64,000 nucleotides of DNA from Clostridiales bacterium (GTDB lineage Bacteria; Bacillota; Clostridia; Oscillospirales; Oscillospiraceae): NCBI GenBank assembly GCA_019420945.1, contig JAHZGF010000004.1:51463-115462 (forward strand), given 5' to 3'. The notes beneath the pieces were generated by a model. The model saw nothing but the letters and a program-made list of their open reading frames with translations. It was not told the DNA's origin and did no database searches. This document shows positions 50,489-58,552 of the stretch, in pieces. The position numbers and the translations under genes are program-made. The first letter of the stretch is position 1; every line of letters begins with the position of its first letter.

Positions 50489-51093
50489 TCAGCTATATCG
50501 AGTACCTGAACATACCTATCGCTTTAGGTCTGGCTATCATCGGCGTTTTTTTGATCATGCAGATCGTTGGCGAAATTTTGGAGTTTAAGGGGAAAGTCGT
50601 TCCCGAGTTCATTAAGATCCGGAAATATTTTGCTCGGAAGAAGCAGGAGCGGCAGACCATGCGAGAAATGTCCGCGACGATTCACGATGTGAAGACTGTG
50701 TTGAACAGCGTGGAATCCCATTACAGCGAAGATAATATCGCCAAGCGTGACGCCTGGATGAAATGGGTAAATGATAGAGCAGTGGTGTATGATCAGTCTA
50801 TTGAGGTTCTGAAAGAAGAAATGGATAAGAACACCGAAATCACCATGTCTCTCTACATTGAAAGCAGGCGCAGCTCGATCATAAGTTTTGCCTCGTACTG
50901 CGTTTGCCCCGATAATCCTGTGACCAGGGAGCAGTTTAAGCGAGTCTTTCGGCTCTATGCGGAATATGAGGAGATCATCAAAGACAACGATCTTCAAAAT
51001 GGAGAAGTAGACATCGCTATTCGCATCATTCGAGAAGCGTACGAAAACCACTTGAGAAACGGGTCATTTGTCGAGGATGTGCGTGGATACTGA
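50485..51093 (+). CDS. Membrane-anchored coiled-coil phage protein (202 aa)
   Basis: Residues 9-30 form a transmembrane helix (IPIALGLAIIGVFLIMQIVG), followed by a long charged, mostly helical domain (RKKQERQTMREMSATIHDVKTV in outline). Proteins of this shape occur at the end of siphophage tail/lysis regions; a lysis-accessory or exclusion role is possible. Start ATG 50485 overlaps the short leader frame. Confidence 0.7.
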   Translation: MISYIEYLNIPIALGLAIIGVFLIMQIVGEILEFKGKVVPEFIKIRKYFARKKQERQTMREMSATIHDVKTVLNSVESHYSEDNIAKRDAWMKWVNDRAVVYDQSIEVLKEEMDKNTEITMSLYIESRRSSIISFASYCVCPDNPVTREQFKRVFRLYAEYEEIIKDNDLQNGEVDIAIRIIREAYENHLRNGSFVEDVRGY

Positions 51094-51150
51094 TGCGAGT
51101 AGATCTGACCTCTGCTCCTGTATCTAAAGCGGCAGAACGGTGTAAAAAGA

Positions 51151-51190
51151 GGTGTAGGAGAGTCGATTATTCCTCGATTACTCCTACACC
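51151..51190. terminator. Long inverted repeat, probable terminator at the phage late-operon end
   Basis: A perfect 10-bp stem (51151-51160 with 51181-51190, GGTGTAGGAG/CTCCTACACC) encloses a partly paired loop (TCGA/TCGA) and is followed by TTGACCGTTTTT. It marks the end of the densely packed phage genes. Confidence 0.65.
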
Positions 51191-51222
51191 TTGACCGTTT
51201 TTGCCCCGGAATTGCGGGATAA

Positions 51223-51251
51223 TTGGTTTTTATGATAAAAATGATTATTTT
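51223..51251 (+). promoter_or_regulatory. Promoter of the XRE regulator gene
   Basis: TTGGTT (51223-51228), a 17-bp spacer and TATTTT (51246-51251) form a sigma-A-like promoter 54 bases before the XRE gene. CCTACC and GGTAGG (51258 and 51292) flank the leader and could pair over the ribosome site. Confidence 0.5.
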
Positions 51252-51304
51252 AATCATCCTACCGATAGATAGAAATTGGCTATCATATTATGGTAGGTGG
51301 TGAT

Positions 51305-51649
51305 ATGATGGCAGACTATCCCAAACAATTAAGGGAGCGGATAACCAAGTTTCGGGAACAAAAAGGGGTATCGGAAAGCAGGATGTCCAGAGAGCTGGGA
51401 CAAAGCAAATGTTATCTGCAGCAGATATCTTCTGGAAAAACGCTGCCTTCCATGGGAGCATTTTTCAGGATATGTGAATATCTTGAGACGCTACCGATAG
51501 AATTCTTTTGGGATGACGGAATTGATTCGATATATATGCATGAGCTTCTGGGGTGTGTAAAAAGTATGACAAAGGAAGATGCCGACTACTTGCTCATGTC
51601 GGCAAAATATTTGAGCGGCCGGGGATATACTTCAAAAAATCAAATCTGA
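51305..51649 (+). CDS. XRE-family transcriptional regulator (114 aa)
   Basis: The N-terminal 65 residues have the XRE HTH pattern (LRERITKFREQKGVSESRMSRELGQ, then YLQQISSGKTLPSM, in outline). The C-terminus is helical without a known sensor. ATG 51305 (or 51308) has TAGGTGG just upstream. It may be a phage-boundary regulator or a host gene. The sequence is AT-richer than the phage genes. Confidence 0.8.
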   Translation: MMADYPKQLRERITKFREQKGVSESRMSRELGQSKCYLQQISSGKTLPSMGAFFRICEYLETLPIEFFWDDGIDSIYMHELLGCVKSMTKEDADYLLMSAKYLSGRGYTSKNQI

Positions 51650-51682
51650 TTTTTCAAAAGCGACCTGGAAAGGCGCAAAGTG

Positions 51683-51720
51683 CAAGCCCTTGGAGGAACA
51701 TTCTTCCGGGGCTTGTCTTT
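51683..51720 (+). terminator. Terminator after the XRE gene
   Basis: CAAGCCC (51683-51689) pairs with GGGCTTG (51709-51715), with an inner GGA-GAA/TTC-TCC part, followed by TCTTTCTGTGTG. The T-run is short, so efficiency is uncertain. Confidence 0.55.
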
Positions 51721-51751
51721 CTGTGTGTGTTTATAAAAGGGTGAGGCTTAA

Positions 51752-52249
51752 ATGAAAAAGAAACCATGGAAGAGGTTAAGTCAGTCAGATTCTGAAGCTG
51801 TGATGCGGTTGGTGGATGAATATCAGTCGAGCATAAAACGGATCATTGTATCCGTCTTAAAAGGACAATGGCCAGATGCAGTGGATGATATACTTCAAGA
51901 TACATATGAGGAGATATGCAGACAGCTCAATTTGATTGAGGAGGCAGAGAATCGGCGCGCATATGTGTGTAAGATTGCAGCCAGACTGGCGATTCAAGCG
52001 CACAGAAGATTAGGGCGGGATCTTCCGTTGGACGAAGACGTCCCTGCACCGGAGGATTTATCCTTCAACCTGGATACGATTCTACCCTGCAGCCTATCTC
52101 CATCCGATAAGAGATTGTTGAAAAGAGTCTATGAGGAGCAGGACAATATCGTAGACATTGCGAAAGAATTCGGAAAGAAGGATACCGCGCTTCGACAGCA
52201 GTTAAAACGGGCCCGCGACCGAGTCAAAAAGATTATTATGAAGGAATAA
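51752..52249 (+). CDS. ECF-type sigma factor
   Basis: The 165-aa protein has sigma-70 region 2 features (VDDILQDTYEEICRQL near residue 43) and a region 4 HTH at the end (NIVDIAKEFGKKDTALRQQLKRARDRV in outline). ECF factors direct RNA polymerase to stress or envelope genes. The next gene has a membrane-anchored layout suited to its anti-sigma partner. Confidence 0.82.
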   Translation: MKKKPWKRLSQSDSEAVMRLVDEYQSSIKRIIVSVLKGQWPDAVDDILQDTYEEICRQLNLIEEAENRRAYVCKIAARLAIQAHRRLGRDLPLDEDVPAPEDLSFNLDTILPCSLSPSDKRLLKRVYEEQDNIVDIAKEFGKKDTALRQQLKRARDRVKKIIMKE

Positions 52250-52313
52250 ATTTAAATAGTATGTCACGTTTTAGAAAATAGGACCCACTAATAATAGTGA
52301 GGAGGTAGATAAG

Positions 52314-53177
52314 ATGTTGCAGCGGAACGGTGAGGACATTGCTTCTAAAAGCGTCTTCAACGAAGCTAATTTGAAAGAACATCTTAGGGGAAAGACCGCA
52401 GATGAACTGATTGAGGAGTTGGAAAAACTTTATGATGAGGAGGAACTGACTGGGGAAGAATTTGATCCGCGGATTGTAGAGATCTATATTGAAGCCATGG
52501 AGAAGGTAAGCCCCCCAGATCCTGCCGCTGAACGTGCGTTTGATCGATCTTGGGCGCTGTTCCACACGAAGCATCGTGTCGAAAAAGAACCTTCCAGTTC
52601 TCATAGAGCTGTAAAAATTCGATGGCGTATCGAAGCTGCCGTGCTTATAGTTATTTTCTTATGCGTATCCGCTGCAGCATTTGGTTGGAAGGATTATATT
52701 ATTACATGGAAAGATGAACTGTTTGGAACAGTGCCGCACATACCAGGGACTATGGAACTTAAGGAACCGAATGTGTCTGGCTATCGTTCATTGAAGGAAG
52801 CTGTTCAAAAGTATACTGACATTTCGGTCGTGCCCGGATGGATTCCTCCTGGGTATACGATTGACGAGATCTATGAGATGGAAGTCGAGTCAGCTGACGT
52901 TATATCGGCAACATATAGAGACGGACAGAAAAGTATTGTTATCAGAGTATTTTGCTACCGAAATACGGAAGATATTTCGGATTTGTGGGTAGAAAAGGAT
53001 TCTGGTCTGTATAAAGACACTTACCAGACGCACGGAATTGAACATGCCATCTCAGAAAATTATGGACACACGCAGATAATGTGGAGAAATGGTCAATGCA
53101 CATGTAGTATTACAGGGGATATTTCCCGAGCAGACGCTGAAAGAATGATCAATTCTATCTATGAAAACGGGGGATAA
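52314..53177 (+). CDS. Anti-sigma-like DUF4367 membrane protein
   Basis: The 287-aa protein has a soluble acidic N-terminus (about 110 residues), one transmembrane helix (IEAAVLIVIFLCVSAAAFG) and an extracellular DUF4367-type domain (YRSLKEAVQKYTD then VPGWIPPGYTIDEI). The layout is that of an anti-sigma factor that holds the ECF protein at the membrane. It starts 64 bases after the sigma gene. Confidence 0.75.
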   Translation: MLQRNGEDIASKSVFNEANLKEHLRGKTADELIEELEKLYDEEELTGEEFDPRIVEIYIEAMEKVSPPDPAAERAFDRSWALFHTKHRVEKEPSSSHRAVKIRWRIEAAVLIVIFLCVSAAAFGWKDYIITWKDELFGTVPHIPGTMELKEPNVSGYRSLKEAVQKYTDISVVPGWIPPGYTIDEIYEMEVESADVISATYRDGQKSIVIRVFCYRNTEDISDLWVEKDSGLYKDTYQTHGIEHAISENYGHTQIMWRNGQCTCSITGDISRADAERMINSIYENGG

Positions 53178-53179
53178 CA

Positions 53180-53632
53180 ATGAAAAAAAGACTTGGAACT
53201 GTACTTTTATTAGCACTCTTTGTCATTTCCAGTATGATGCCTACCTCTGCAGCCACAGCAGAGATCTGGAATGAAGCAAGAGCCAGCCACTACTTTGATG
53301 CATATATGCTGGGCATATCCGCGAAGGGAGGGGGCGAAATGGCGGTTTCGTTCGGTGTATTCGGGACAGATACTATGGATAAAATTGGAGTATATAGTCT
53401 GCGGATTGAAAGCGAAATCGCCCCCAACAAATGGATAGAAGAATTCACTGTATACGGAAGCAGTGATCCGGACACTTTCTATGCTATGGATACAATACAG
53501 CACGGCGGCGATTTCTATTTTGACGGAATGCCGGGTGTAAAATATCGTGCTGTAATGGTGGCATATGCTAAAAATGCTTCCGGCTATGAATATAGCAAGG
53601 AGATGGCATGCACAGGACGGTACTGTGAATAA
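53180..53632 (+). CDS. Secreted protein (150 aa)
   Basis: A signal peptide (MKKRLGTVLLLALFVISSM, cleavage near residue 25 at ASA-type TSAATA) precedes a beta-rich domain of about 125 residues with no known motif. It begins three bases after the DUF4367 gene's stop, so it is in the same operon and perhaps controlled by the ECF sigma factor. Confidence 0.7.
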   Translation: MKKRLGTVLLLALFVISSMMPTSAATAEIWNEARASHYFDAYMLGISAKGGGEMAVSFGVFGTDTMDKIGVYSLRIESEIAPNKWIEEFTVYGSSDPDTFYAMDTIQHGGDFYFDGMPGVKYRAVMVAYAKNASGYEYSKEMACTGRYCE

Positions 53633-53706
53633 AAATATTTACATTTCTGCAGGTAAAGTTATATATCTCGAACCTTTATCTAATATCTAAGCTGGTCAGT
53701 GCGCAA

Positions 53707-53750
53707 AAAACAGAGAGTAGGAGTATACCCCTACTCTCTGTTTTAATTTT
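53707..53750. terminator. Strong terminator after the sigma operon
   Basis: A perfect 14-bp stem (53707-53720 with 53731-53744, AAAACAGAGAGTAG and its complement) is followed by AATTTTTA. Confidence 0.9.
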
Positions 53751-53841
53751 TATATGGGAAAATAAAGTACATTAAAGCAAGGGACAAAATATGGTGGGGA
53801 CGCTCAACGGCGTATGCCAACGAGATCAAGCGGCTCTTTTT

Positions 53842-53883
53842 GCGTCCATCCAGCTCTTTGGTCGAGTTGGATGGACGCTTTTT
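53842..53883 (+). terminator. Orphan terminator/attenuator before the HTH gene
   Basis: A 15-bp stem (53842-53856 with 53864-53878, one G-T pair) and TTTTTG follow a stretch of about 90 bases without a gene. Nothing visible needs termination here, so it may be the end of a small leader RNA for the 53992 gene, or a cut-off remnant at an element boundary. Confidence 0.7.
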
Positions 53884-53991
53884 GTTTGCTGACATAAAAA
53901 ATCTCGAAAAAAGTTTTTAATCCGGACATGAGCTGTCCGCTTTAACCTGTATGATTCGGCCATGGAGGTAAAAGGGGGGGAGTGTGTGAGG

Positions 53992-54303
53992 ATGAACGAT
54001 CGGCAACAGCAGCTTATCAGCCTGCTGTGTCAGCGTCGGAGTGATAGCATTCAAAATCTGGCGATGGAACTTGGTGTCTGTGAGCGAACGATTCGCCGGG
54101 ATATTGAAGAACTCACACTTACTTACCCAATCGAGACTGTCCGTGGCCGATATGGCGGTGGGGTCAGGATGGCAGACTGGTACTTTCAGGACCGGCCAAA
54201 ACTGACTCCCAAACAAACAGCGCTGCTCAAACGCCTAGCTATTGGGCTGCATGGTGAAGATTTAGATGAGATGAATCGAATTCTCACCCACTTTGCTTCC
54301 TGA
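53992..54303 (+). CDS. HTH-11/DeoR-like DNA-binding protein (103 aa)
   Basis: The N-terminal domain is a winged HTH (RQQQLISLLCQRRSDSIQNLAMEL, CERTIRRDIEEL) as in DeoR/HTH_11 regulators, with the wing RGRYGGGVRM. It has no ligand-binding domain. Start ATG 53992 with GTGAGG upstream; ATG 53962 would add ten residues. It heads the recombinase module and may regulate it. Confidence 0.75.
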   Translation: MNDRQQQLISLLCQRRSDSIQNLAMELGVCERTIRRDIEELTLTYPIETVRGRYGGGVRMADWYFQDRPKLTPKQTALLKRLAIGLHGEDLDEMNRILTHFAS

Positions 54304-54616
54304 AGGAGCCTGACTACAGGCCCCATTGTTCTTTGACAAGTTCATACCAGCAGCGCGGAACACCACACAGACACCAGATCCAATGTGCGCCAAGACCCGG
54401 AGGCCCCTGCGGGGCCTCGGCGAGCGATACCACAGCGGATCGGACGGCCCCGGCAAGGTCGTTTTCTCATTCCCTGGACTGAAAGCAGTAGAGGTCCCCG
54501 GAATGTGTTTGTGAAGGTCTGCCACACCTTTTCCGTGCTGTTCCTAACTCACCGGGGGAGCGAGCTGCAAATGCGGTGAGATGATCAGTAACCAAACAAA
54601 TGATATGAGGATTTGA
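54304..54616. other. Non-coding gap with a GC-rich inverted repeat
   Basis: No gene is supported here. An 8-bp perfect inverted repeat with a 3-base loop (54400-54407 with 54411-54418, GAGGCCCC/GGGGCCTC) is the main feature, without a T-run. It could be part of a transfer or recombination site of the module, or simply a small hairpin. Confidence 0.4.
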
Positions 54617-56551
54617 ATGATGGAAAAATGTAACTACAGGAAAGACCCTCACCAAGATATTGACCATGTCTTCCGGGACTTGCTCCCGGCTCACGGGATG
54701 GTGGAGCGTCCGGCACAGGTGGAACTGAGCCATCAGATGCTGGACACCATGCTGAATGGTAGCATTGCCCTGTGCGATGCCGGGACAGGCATTGGAAAAA
54801 CATACGCCTATCTGGTAGCAGGGGTAGTGTTTCGGCGATACCGGTCACGTGCCGGCCTGCCGAACCAGCCCCTGCTGATCTCCACCTCCAGCATCGCACT
54901 CCAGGGTGCGATCATCCACGATTACCTTCCGTTCCTCTCCAAAGTCATGATGGCTGATGGTATGTTGGACAGTCCGCTCCGAGCAGTGCTGCGGAAAGGA
55001 AAATCCCACTACGTCTGCGATGCCCGCCTGATGAAGCGGCTCCAGACCGCGAACCTGGATCGGAAGAACCCGCTGGCAAAAGCGGCACTCCTCTCCATGA
55101 GAGACCATTTGGACCTGGACATGGCCCCTCATCTCAGCGGATATGACCGTGAACGGATCTGTGTTCCTCCAACGTGTGACTGCGGCAAGACTGAATGCCG
55201 CTATCTCTGCTATCTGGATGTGTGTGCCTCAGAGAGATATGCCATCCAGGTTTGTAATCACAACCTCCTTCTGGCCGACGCCATTCACCAAGGGAGTGGG
55301 AAACGCCCCATTCTGCCGGATAGCTGCGCCATCGTAATGGATGAGGCCCACAAGTTGCCGGAGACCGCTCGGCAGATGTTCGGTATTACACTGGCAGCAG
55401 GAGAACTGCATACTCTATGTAGAAAACTGCGGAGGGAGCAGTTCCTGCTGGCGGCGGAGACCTTGGAGGACACGGCAGGGCTTCTGCTGTCTGAGATAGC
55501 CAAGCCCTGGAGCGGAGACAGCTCCTTTTCTCATTTCAGCATCCCCCTGGATGGGGTGGAACGTACCTTGTCGGTGATCCACCGACAGATCCGGCGGATG
55601 CTGACTGCCGGCACCAGGATGGAACTGGAGCGAGTGCTGGATAAAACGAAGCTGTTCTGCCTGCACCAGCCGGACATGGTGTATTACACCGCTGAGGACG
55701 AGACTGGCGGTTCCATGCTGTGTGCCTCTGCTACGGATCTTACAGCACAGCTCCGGCAGACGCTATGGCAGCAGGACCGGCCCATGATACTGGCTTCCGG
55801 CACGCTGGCAGTGGGCAGCAACTTCCGGCGGTTCAAAGAGGAAACTGGCCTGCTGGCCGAGGGGAGAGTGCGGGAGCATATCGCACCCTCTCCCTTCGAC
55901 TACCAGCGAAACTGTCTGCTGTACCTGCCCCCAATAACGCCCAGCCAGGCCGACAGCGATTACTATGACGACCTTGCGGAACAGATCGTCAAGCTGTTGG
56001 ACGCAGCTAACGGCCACGCCCTGGGGCTATTTACCTCCTACGCGGCCATATCCGCTGTGCGTGAACGGCTGAAACAGCGGGACTTGCCCTATCCCGTGTT
56101 GACTCTGGGCCGGAACGGCGGACACACGATGTCGGAGTTTATGGCTCATCCAGGCAGTGTTCTGCTGGCTGCTGGAGCGGCGTGGGAAGGTTTTGATTTT
56201 CCTGGAGACTGCGTATCTCTGCTCATCCTCCCCAGGCTGCCGTTCCCGATGCCGGACGCAGTGAAGGAACAGGAGCGGATGAAACACGCCACGCTTCATG
56301 ATTTTCTCCGGGCTGTGGTGGTGCCGGAGATGCAGATCAAACTGCGTCAGGGATTCGGGCGGGCGATCCGCACTGAGACAGATACCTGTGTGGTCGCTAT
56401 CCTGGATGAACGTGCTGGGAAGAATCGGCGCTATTTCCGGGACGTGCTGACTGCTTTGCCGGAAGTGCCGGTCACCCACAGCCTGAAGGATGTGGAGCGG
56501 TTCATACGGGCTGTGAAGCCGGAAGGCTACTTCCTGGAGGGCGCGGCATGA
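54617..56551 (+). CDS. DinG/Rad3-like helicase
   Basis: The 644-aa protein has Walker A AGTGIGKTYAYLV (near residue 55), an Fe-S cysteine group (CVPPTCDCGKTECRYLCYLDVC in parts near residue 180), the DEAH box VMDEAHKL, and C-terminal helicase motifs with LLAAGAAWEGFDFPG and QGFGRAIR. Such enzymes unwind DNA 5' to 3'. It belongs to the mobile module that also holds the recombinases, as seen in several Clostridia elements. Confidence 0.88.
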   Translation: MMEKCNYRKDPHQDIDHVFRDLLPAHGMVERPAQVELSHQMLDTMLNGSIALCDAGTGIGKTYAYLVAGVVFRRYRSRAGLPNQPLLISTSSIALQGAIIHDYLPFLSKVMMADGMLDSPLRAVLRKGKSHYVCDARLMKRLQTANLDRKNPLAKAALLSMRDHLDLDMAPHLSGYDRERICVPPTCDCGKTECRYLCYLDVCASERYAIQVCNHNLLLADAIHQGSGKRPILPDSCAIVMDEAHKLPETARQMFGITLAAGELHTLCRKLRREQFLLAAETLEDTAGLLLSEIAKPWSGDSSFSHFSIPLDGVERTLSVIHRQIRRMLTAGTRMELERVLDKTKLFCLHQPDMVYYTAEDETGGSMLCASATDLTAQLRQTLWQQDRPMILASGTLAVGSNFRRFKEETGLLAEGRVREHIAPSPFDYQRNCLLYLPPITPSQADSDYYDDLAEQIVKLLDAANGHALGLFTSYAAISAVRERLKQRDLPYPVLTLGRNGGHTMSEFMAHPGSVLLAAGAAWEGFDFPGDCVSLLILPRLPFPMPDAVKEQERMKHATLHDFLRAVVVPEMQIKLRQGFGRAIRTETDTCVVAILDERAGKNRRYFRDVLTALPEVPVTHSLKDVERFIRAVKPEGYFLEGAA

Positions 56552-56700
56552 GCAACATCAAAACAGAACTGCAATACCGGATCGCCCTGGGTATCCTGGG
56601 ACAGATGTGTTCAGCTGGCCTTGTCAACGACCAGGAGGCAGAGACCATCCGGCGGCTGGCAGCAGAGAAATACCGCCCGGAAACTGTTCGGGGATTGTAA
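56548..56700 (+). CDS. Small SHOCT-like protein (50 aa)
   Basis: ATG 56548 overlaps the helicase's TGA. The product has one or two helices (TELQYRIALGILGQM, then NDQEAETIRRLAAEKY), the short C-terminal oligomerisation-type pattern often found before recombinases in these elements. Function unknown. Confidence 0.7.
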   Translation: MSNIKTELQYRIALGILGQMCSAGLVNDQEAETIRRLAAEKYRPETVRGL

Positions 56701-56765
56701 TGGATATTCCAGCCCAAGTGTGGTAGTGTTGGCGTTGACCAAACTGGCAGAAAGGAGTCAGCACG

Positions 56766-56981
56766 ATGGAATACGCATTTTACGCCGAGCAAATATACCG
56801 GCTAAAAGAAGGGATTGTCCAAGCCAGAGTGCTGCCTGCCCAGGAGGCGGAAGCACTTGGCTATGAGGACGGTTATACAGCCTAGAAGCCGGAGGGCAGA
56901 CTGTATGTAGATGGCTTTGACAGCGAGACCGCAGCCAGATACCATCTGGAGGGCCTGACAGACTGTAGGATCATGAATTGA
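56766..56981 (+). pseudogene. Small recombinase-associated gene broken by an amber codon
   Basis: Frame 56766-56981 would encode 71 residues of a conserved-looking protein (YAEQIYRLKEGIVQARVLPAQEA; LYVDGFDSETAARYHLEG in outline), but codon 40 is TAG at 56883-56885. It is probably CAG changed by one base. Reading continues in the same frame with good coding character to TGA 56981. Other genes in the window end in TAG (107, 14313), so reassigned TAG is unlikely. The first 39 residues may still be made. Confidence 0.65.
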
Positions 56982-56995
56982 GAGGAGTTGAGACG

Positions 56996-58552
56996 ATGGC
57001 AGCAAATGTGACCTACATACCGCCCAAGGCGGCAAAACCGGAGGCCCTGCGGGTTGCGGCGTACTGCCGTGTCAGCTCCGATTCCAGCGACCAGCTCCAC
57101 TCCTACGCCACCCAAATCAAGGCGTACACGGAGCAGATCGGCGCCCATGCGGATTGGGAGCTGGTGGACGTGTATGCGGATGAGGGCCTGACCGGGACCC
57201 GGATGGACAAGCGGGAGGACTTCCAGCGCCTGCTGGCCGACTGCCGCAAGGGAAAGGTCGATCGTGTGCTGTGCAAATCCATCTCCCGCTTCGCTCGGAA
57301 CACCAAGGACTGTCTCGCAGCCCTGCGGGAATTATCCGCCCTGGGCGTGACCGTCTACTTTGAAAAAGAGAATATCGACACCGGGACGCTCACCAGTGAA
57401 TTGATGGTGAGCGTCTCCGGCGCTCTGGCCCAGCAGGAGTCCATCTCCATCTCCCAAAACCAGCGCATGAGCTACAAGCGGAGAATGGAACGGGGGGAGT
57501 TTATTACCTGCAAAGCCCCCTTCGGCTACCGCTTGGTGGAGGGGAAAGAATTGGAGATCATCCCGGAAGAAGCCGAGCGGGTACGATGGATATTCGCATC
57601 CTATCTTTCAGGAAAAAGTCTGGAGTGGATTGCGGAACAGATGGAAAAGGCTGGAATTCCAACTCCGGACAATGCTCCATACTGGCAGAAAACATCCATT
57701 CTCTATATCCTGACCAACGAGAAGTACATCGGTGACTCCCTGAACCAGAAATACCTCTCCGGTGGTTTCCCATTCCTCAAACGGAGAAACCACAGCGAAG
57801 CCGACCAGTATTACATTGAAAATACACATCCCGCTATCGTGTCCAGAGAGACATTTGAAAAAGTACAGCAACTGCTCCAACGGAAGGGCGCACGGCAACG
57901 GATGGAACACCCCCGTTCCTCCCTGGTCAGGAAGATCCGGTGCGGCCAATGCGGGACTGTGTTCAGCCGTAGGGCGGGGCGTAGCGGTCTGGTGACTTGG
58001 TCTTGCAGAAAACACGACAGGGATGCGGCAAGCTGTCCAGTGGGCCGGATACCGGAAACAGAGATCTACGCCGCCTTCGTTCGGATGTACAACAAACTCA
58101 GGGCCAACGCGGACATCGTCCTGAAACCGGCCCTGACCCAACTGGATGACCTGGAGCGCGCCCTGCAACGGGAAAACCCCGCCATGTTGGAGGTCAACCG
58201 GGCCATTGCCCAGGCCGCCGAGCAGAGCCATAACATCAGTAAGCTGCAAGCAGCCGGGCTGCTGGACACGGATGCCTGCGCCGCCAAGCTGAATGCCATC
58301 AACATCCAGCTCACCCAGCTTCGGAGAGAACGCCGCCGCCTGCTGGAACATGACGATATCGAGGACACCATCGGCAGGCTGCATCAGACGGCGGACGCCA
58401 TAAAGGCCGGGCCGGAACGGTTGGATACCTTTGACGAGGATCTGTTCGAGGAACTGGTGGAGGAGATCGTGGCAGAGAGCCAGACTCGCATCCGGTTCCG
58501 GCTCCATGGCGGAATTGAGCTGGCAGAGAAAGTCGGGAGGGCAAAACGGTGA
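56996..58552 (+). CDS. Large serine recombinase 1
   Basis: The 518-aa protein has an N-terminal resolvase domain with RVAAYCRVSSD (nucleophile Ser27), then ADEGLTGTRMDKREDF and LCKSISRFARN, a recombinase domain (RVRWIFASYLSG; ILYILTNEKYIGD), a zinc ribbon (RCGQCG then WSCRKHDRDAASC) and a coiled coil. It would integrate or excise an element at att sites. Three recombinase genes in a row overlap each other. Confidence 0.9.
   Translation: MAANVTYIPPKAAKPEALRVAAYCRVSSDSSDQLHSYATQIKAYTEQIGAHADWELVDVYADEGLTGTRMDKREDFQRLLADCRKGKVDRVLCKSISRFARNTKDCLAALRELSALGVTVYFEKENIDTGTLTSELMVSVSGALAQQESISISQNQRMSYKRRMERGEFITCKAPFGYRLVEGKELEIIPEEAERVRWIFASYLSGKSLEWIAEQMEKAGIPTPDNAPYWQKTSILYILTNEKYIGDSLNQKYLSGGFPFLKRRNHSEADQYYIENTHPAIVSRETFEKVQQLLQRKGARQRMEHPRSSLVRKIRCGQCGTVFSRRAGRSGLVTWSCRKHDRDAASCPVGRIPETEIYAAFVRMYNKLRANADIVLKPALTQLDDLERALQRENPAMLEVNRAIAQAAEQSHNISKLQAAGLLDTDACAAKLNAINIQLTQLRRERRRLLEHDDIEDTIGRLHQTADAIKAGPERLDTFDEDLFEELVEEIVAESQTRIRFRLHGGIELAEKVGRAKR

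Noticed and set aside
56766..56981. Reassignment of TAG to an amino acid in this genome
   Set aside because: Several clear genes end with TAG, for example 107-298 and 14313-14651, and no suppressor tRNA is visible.
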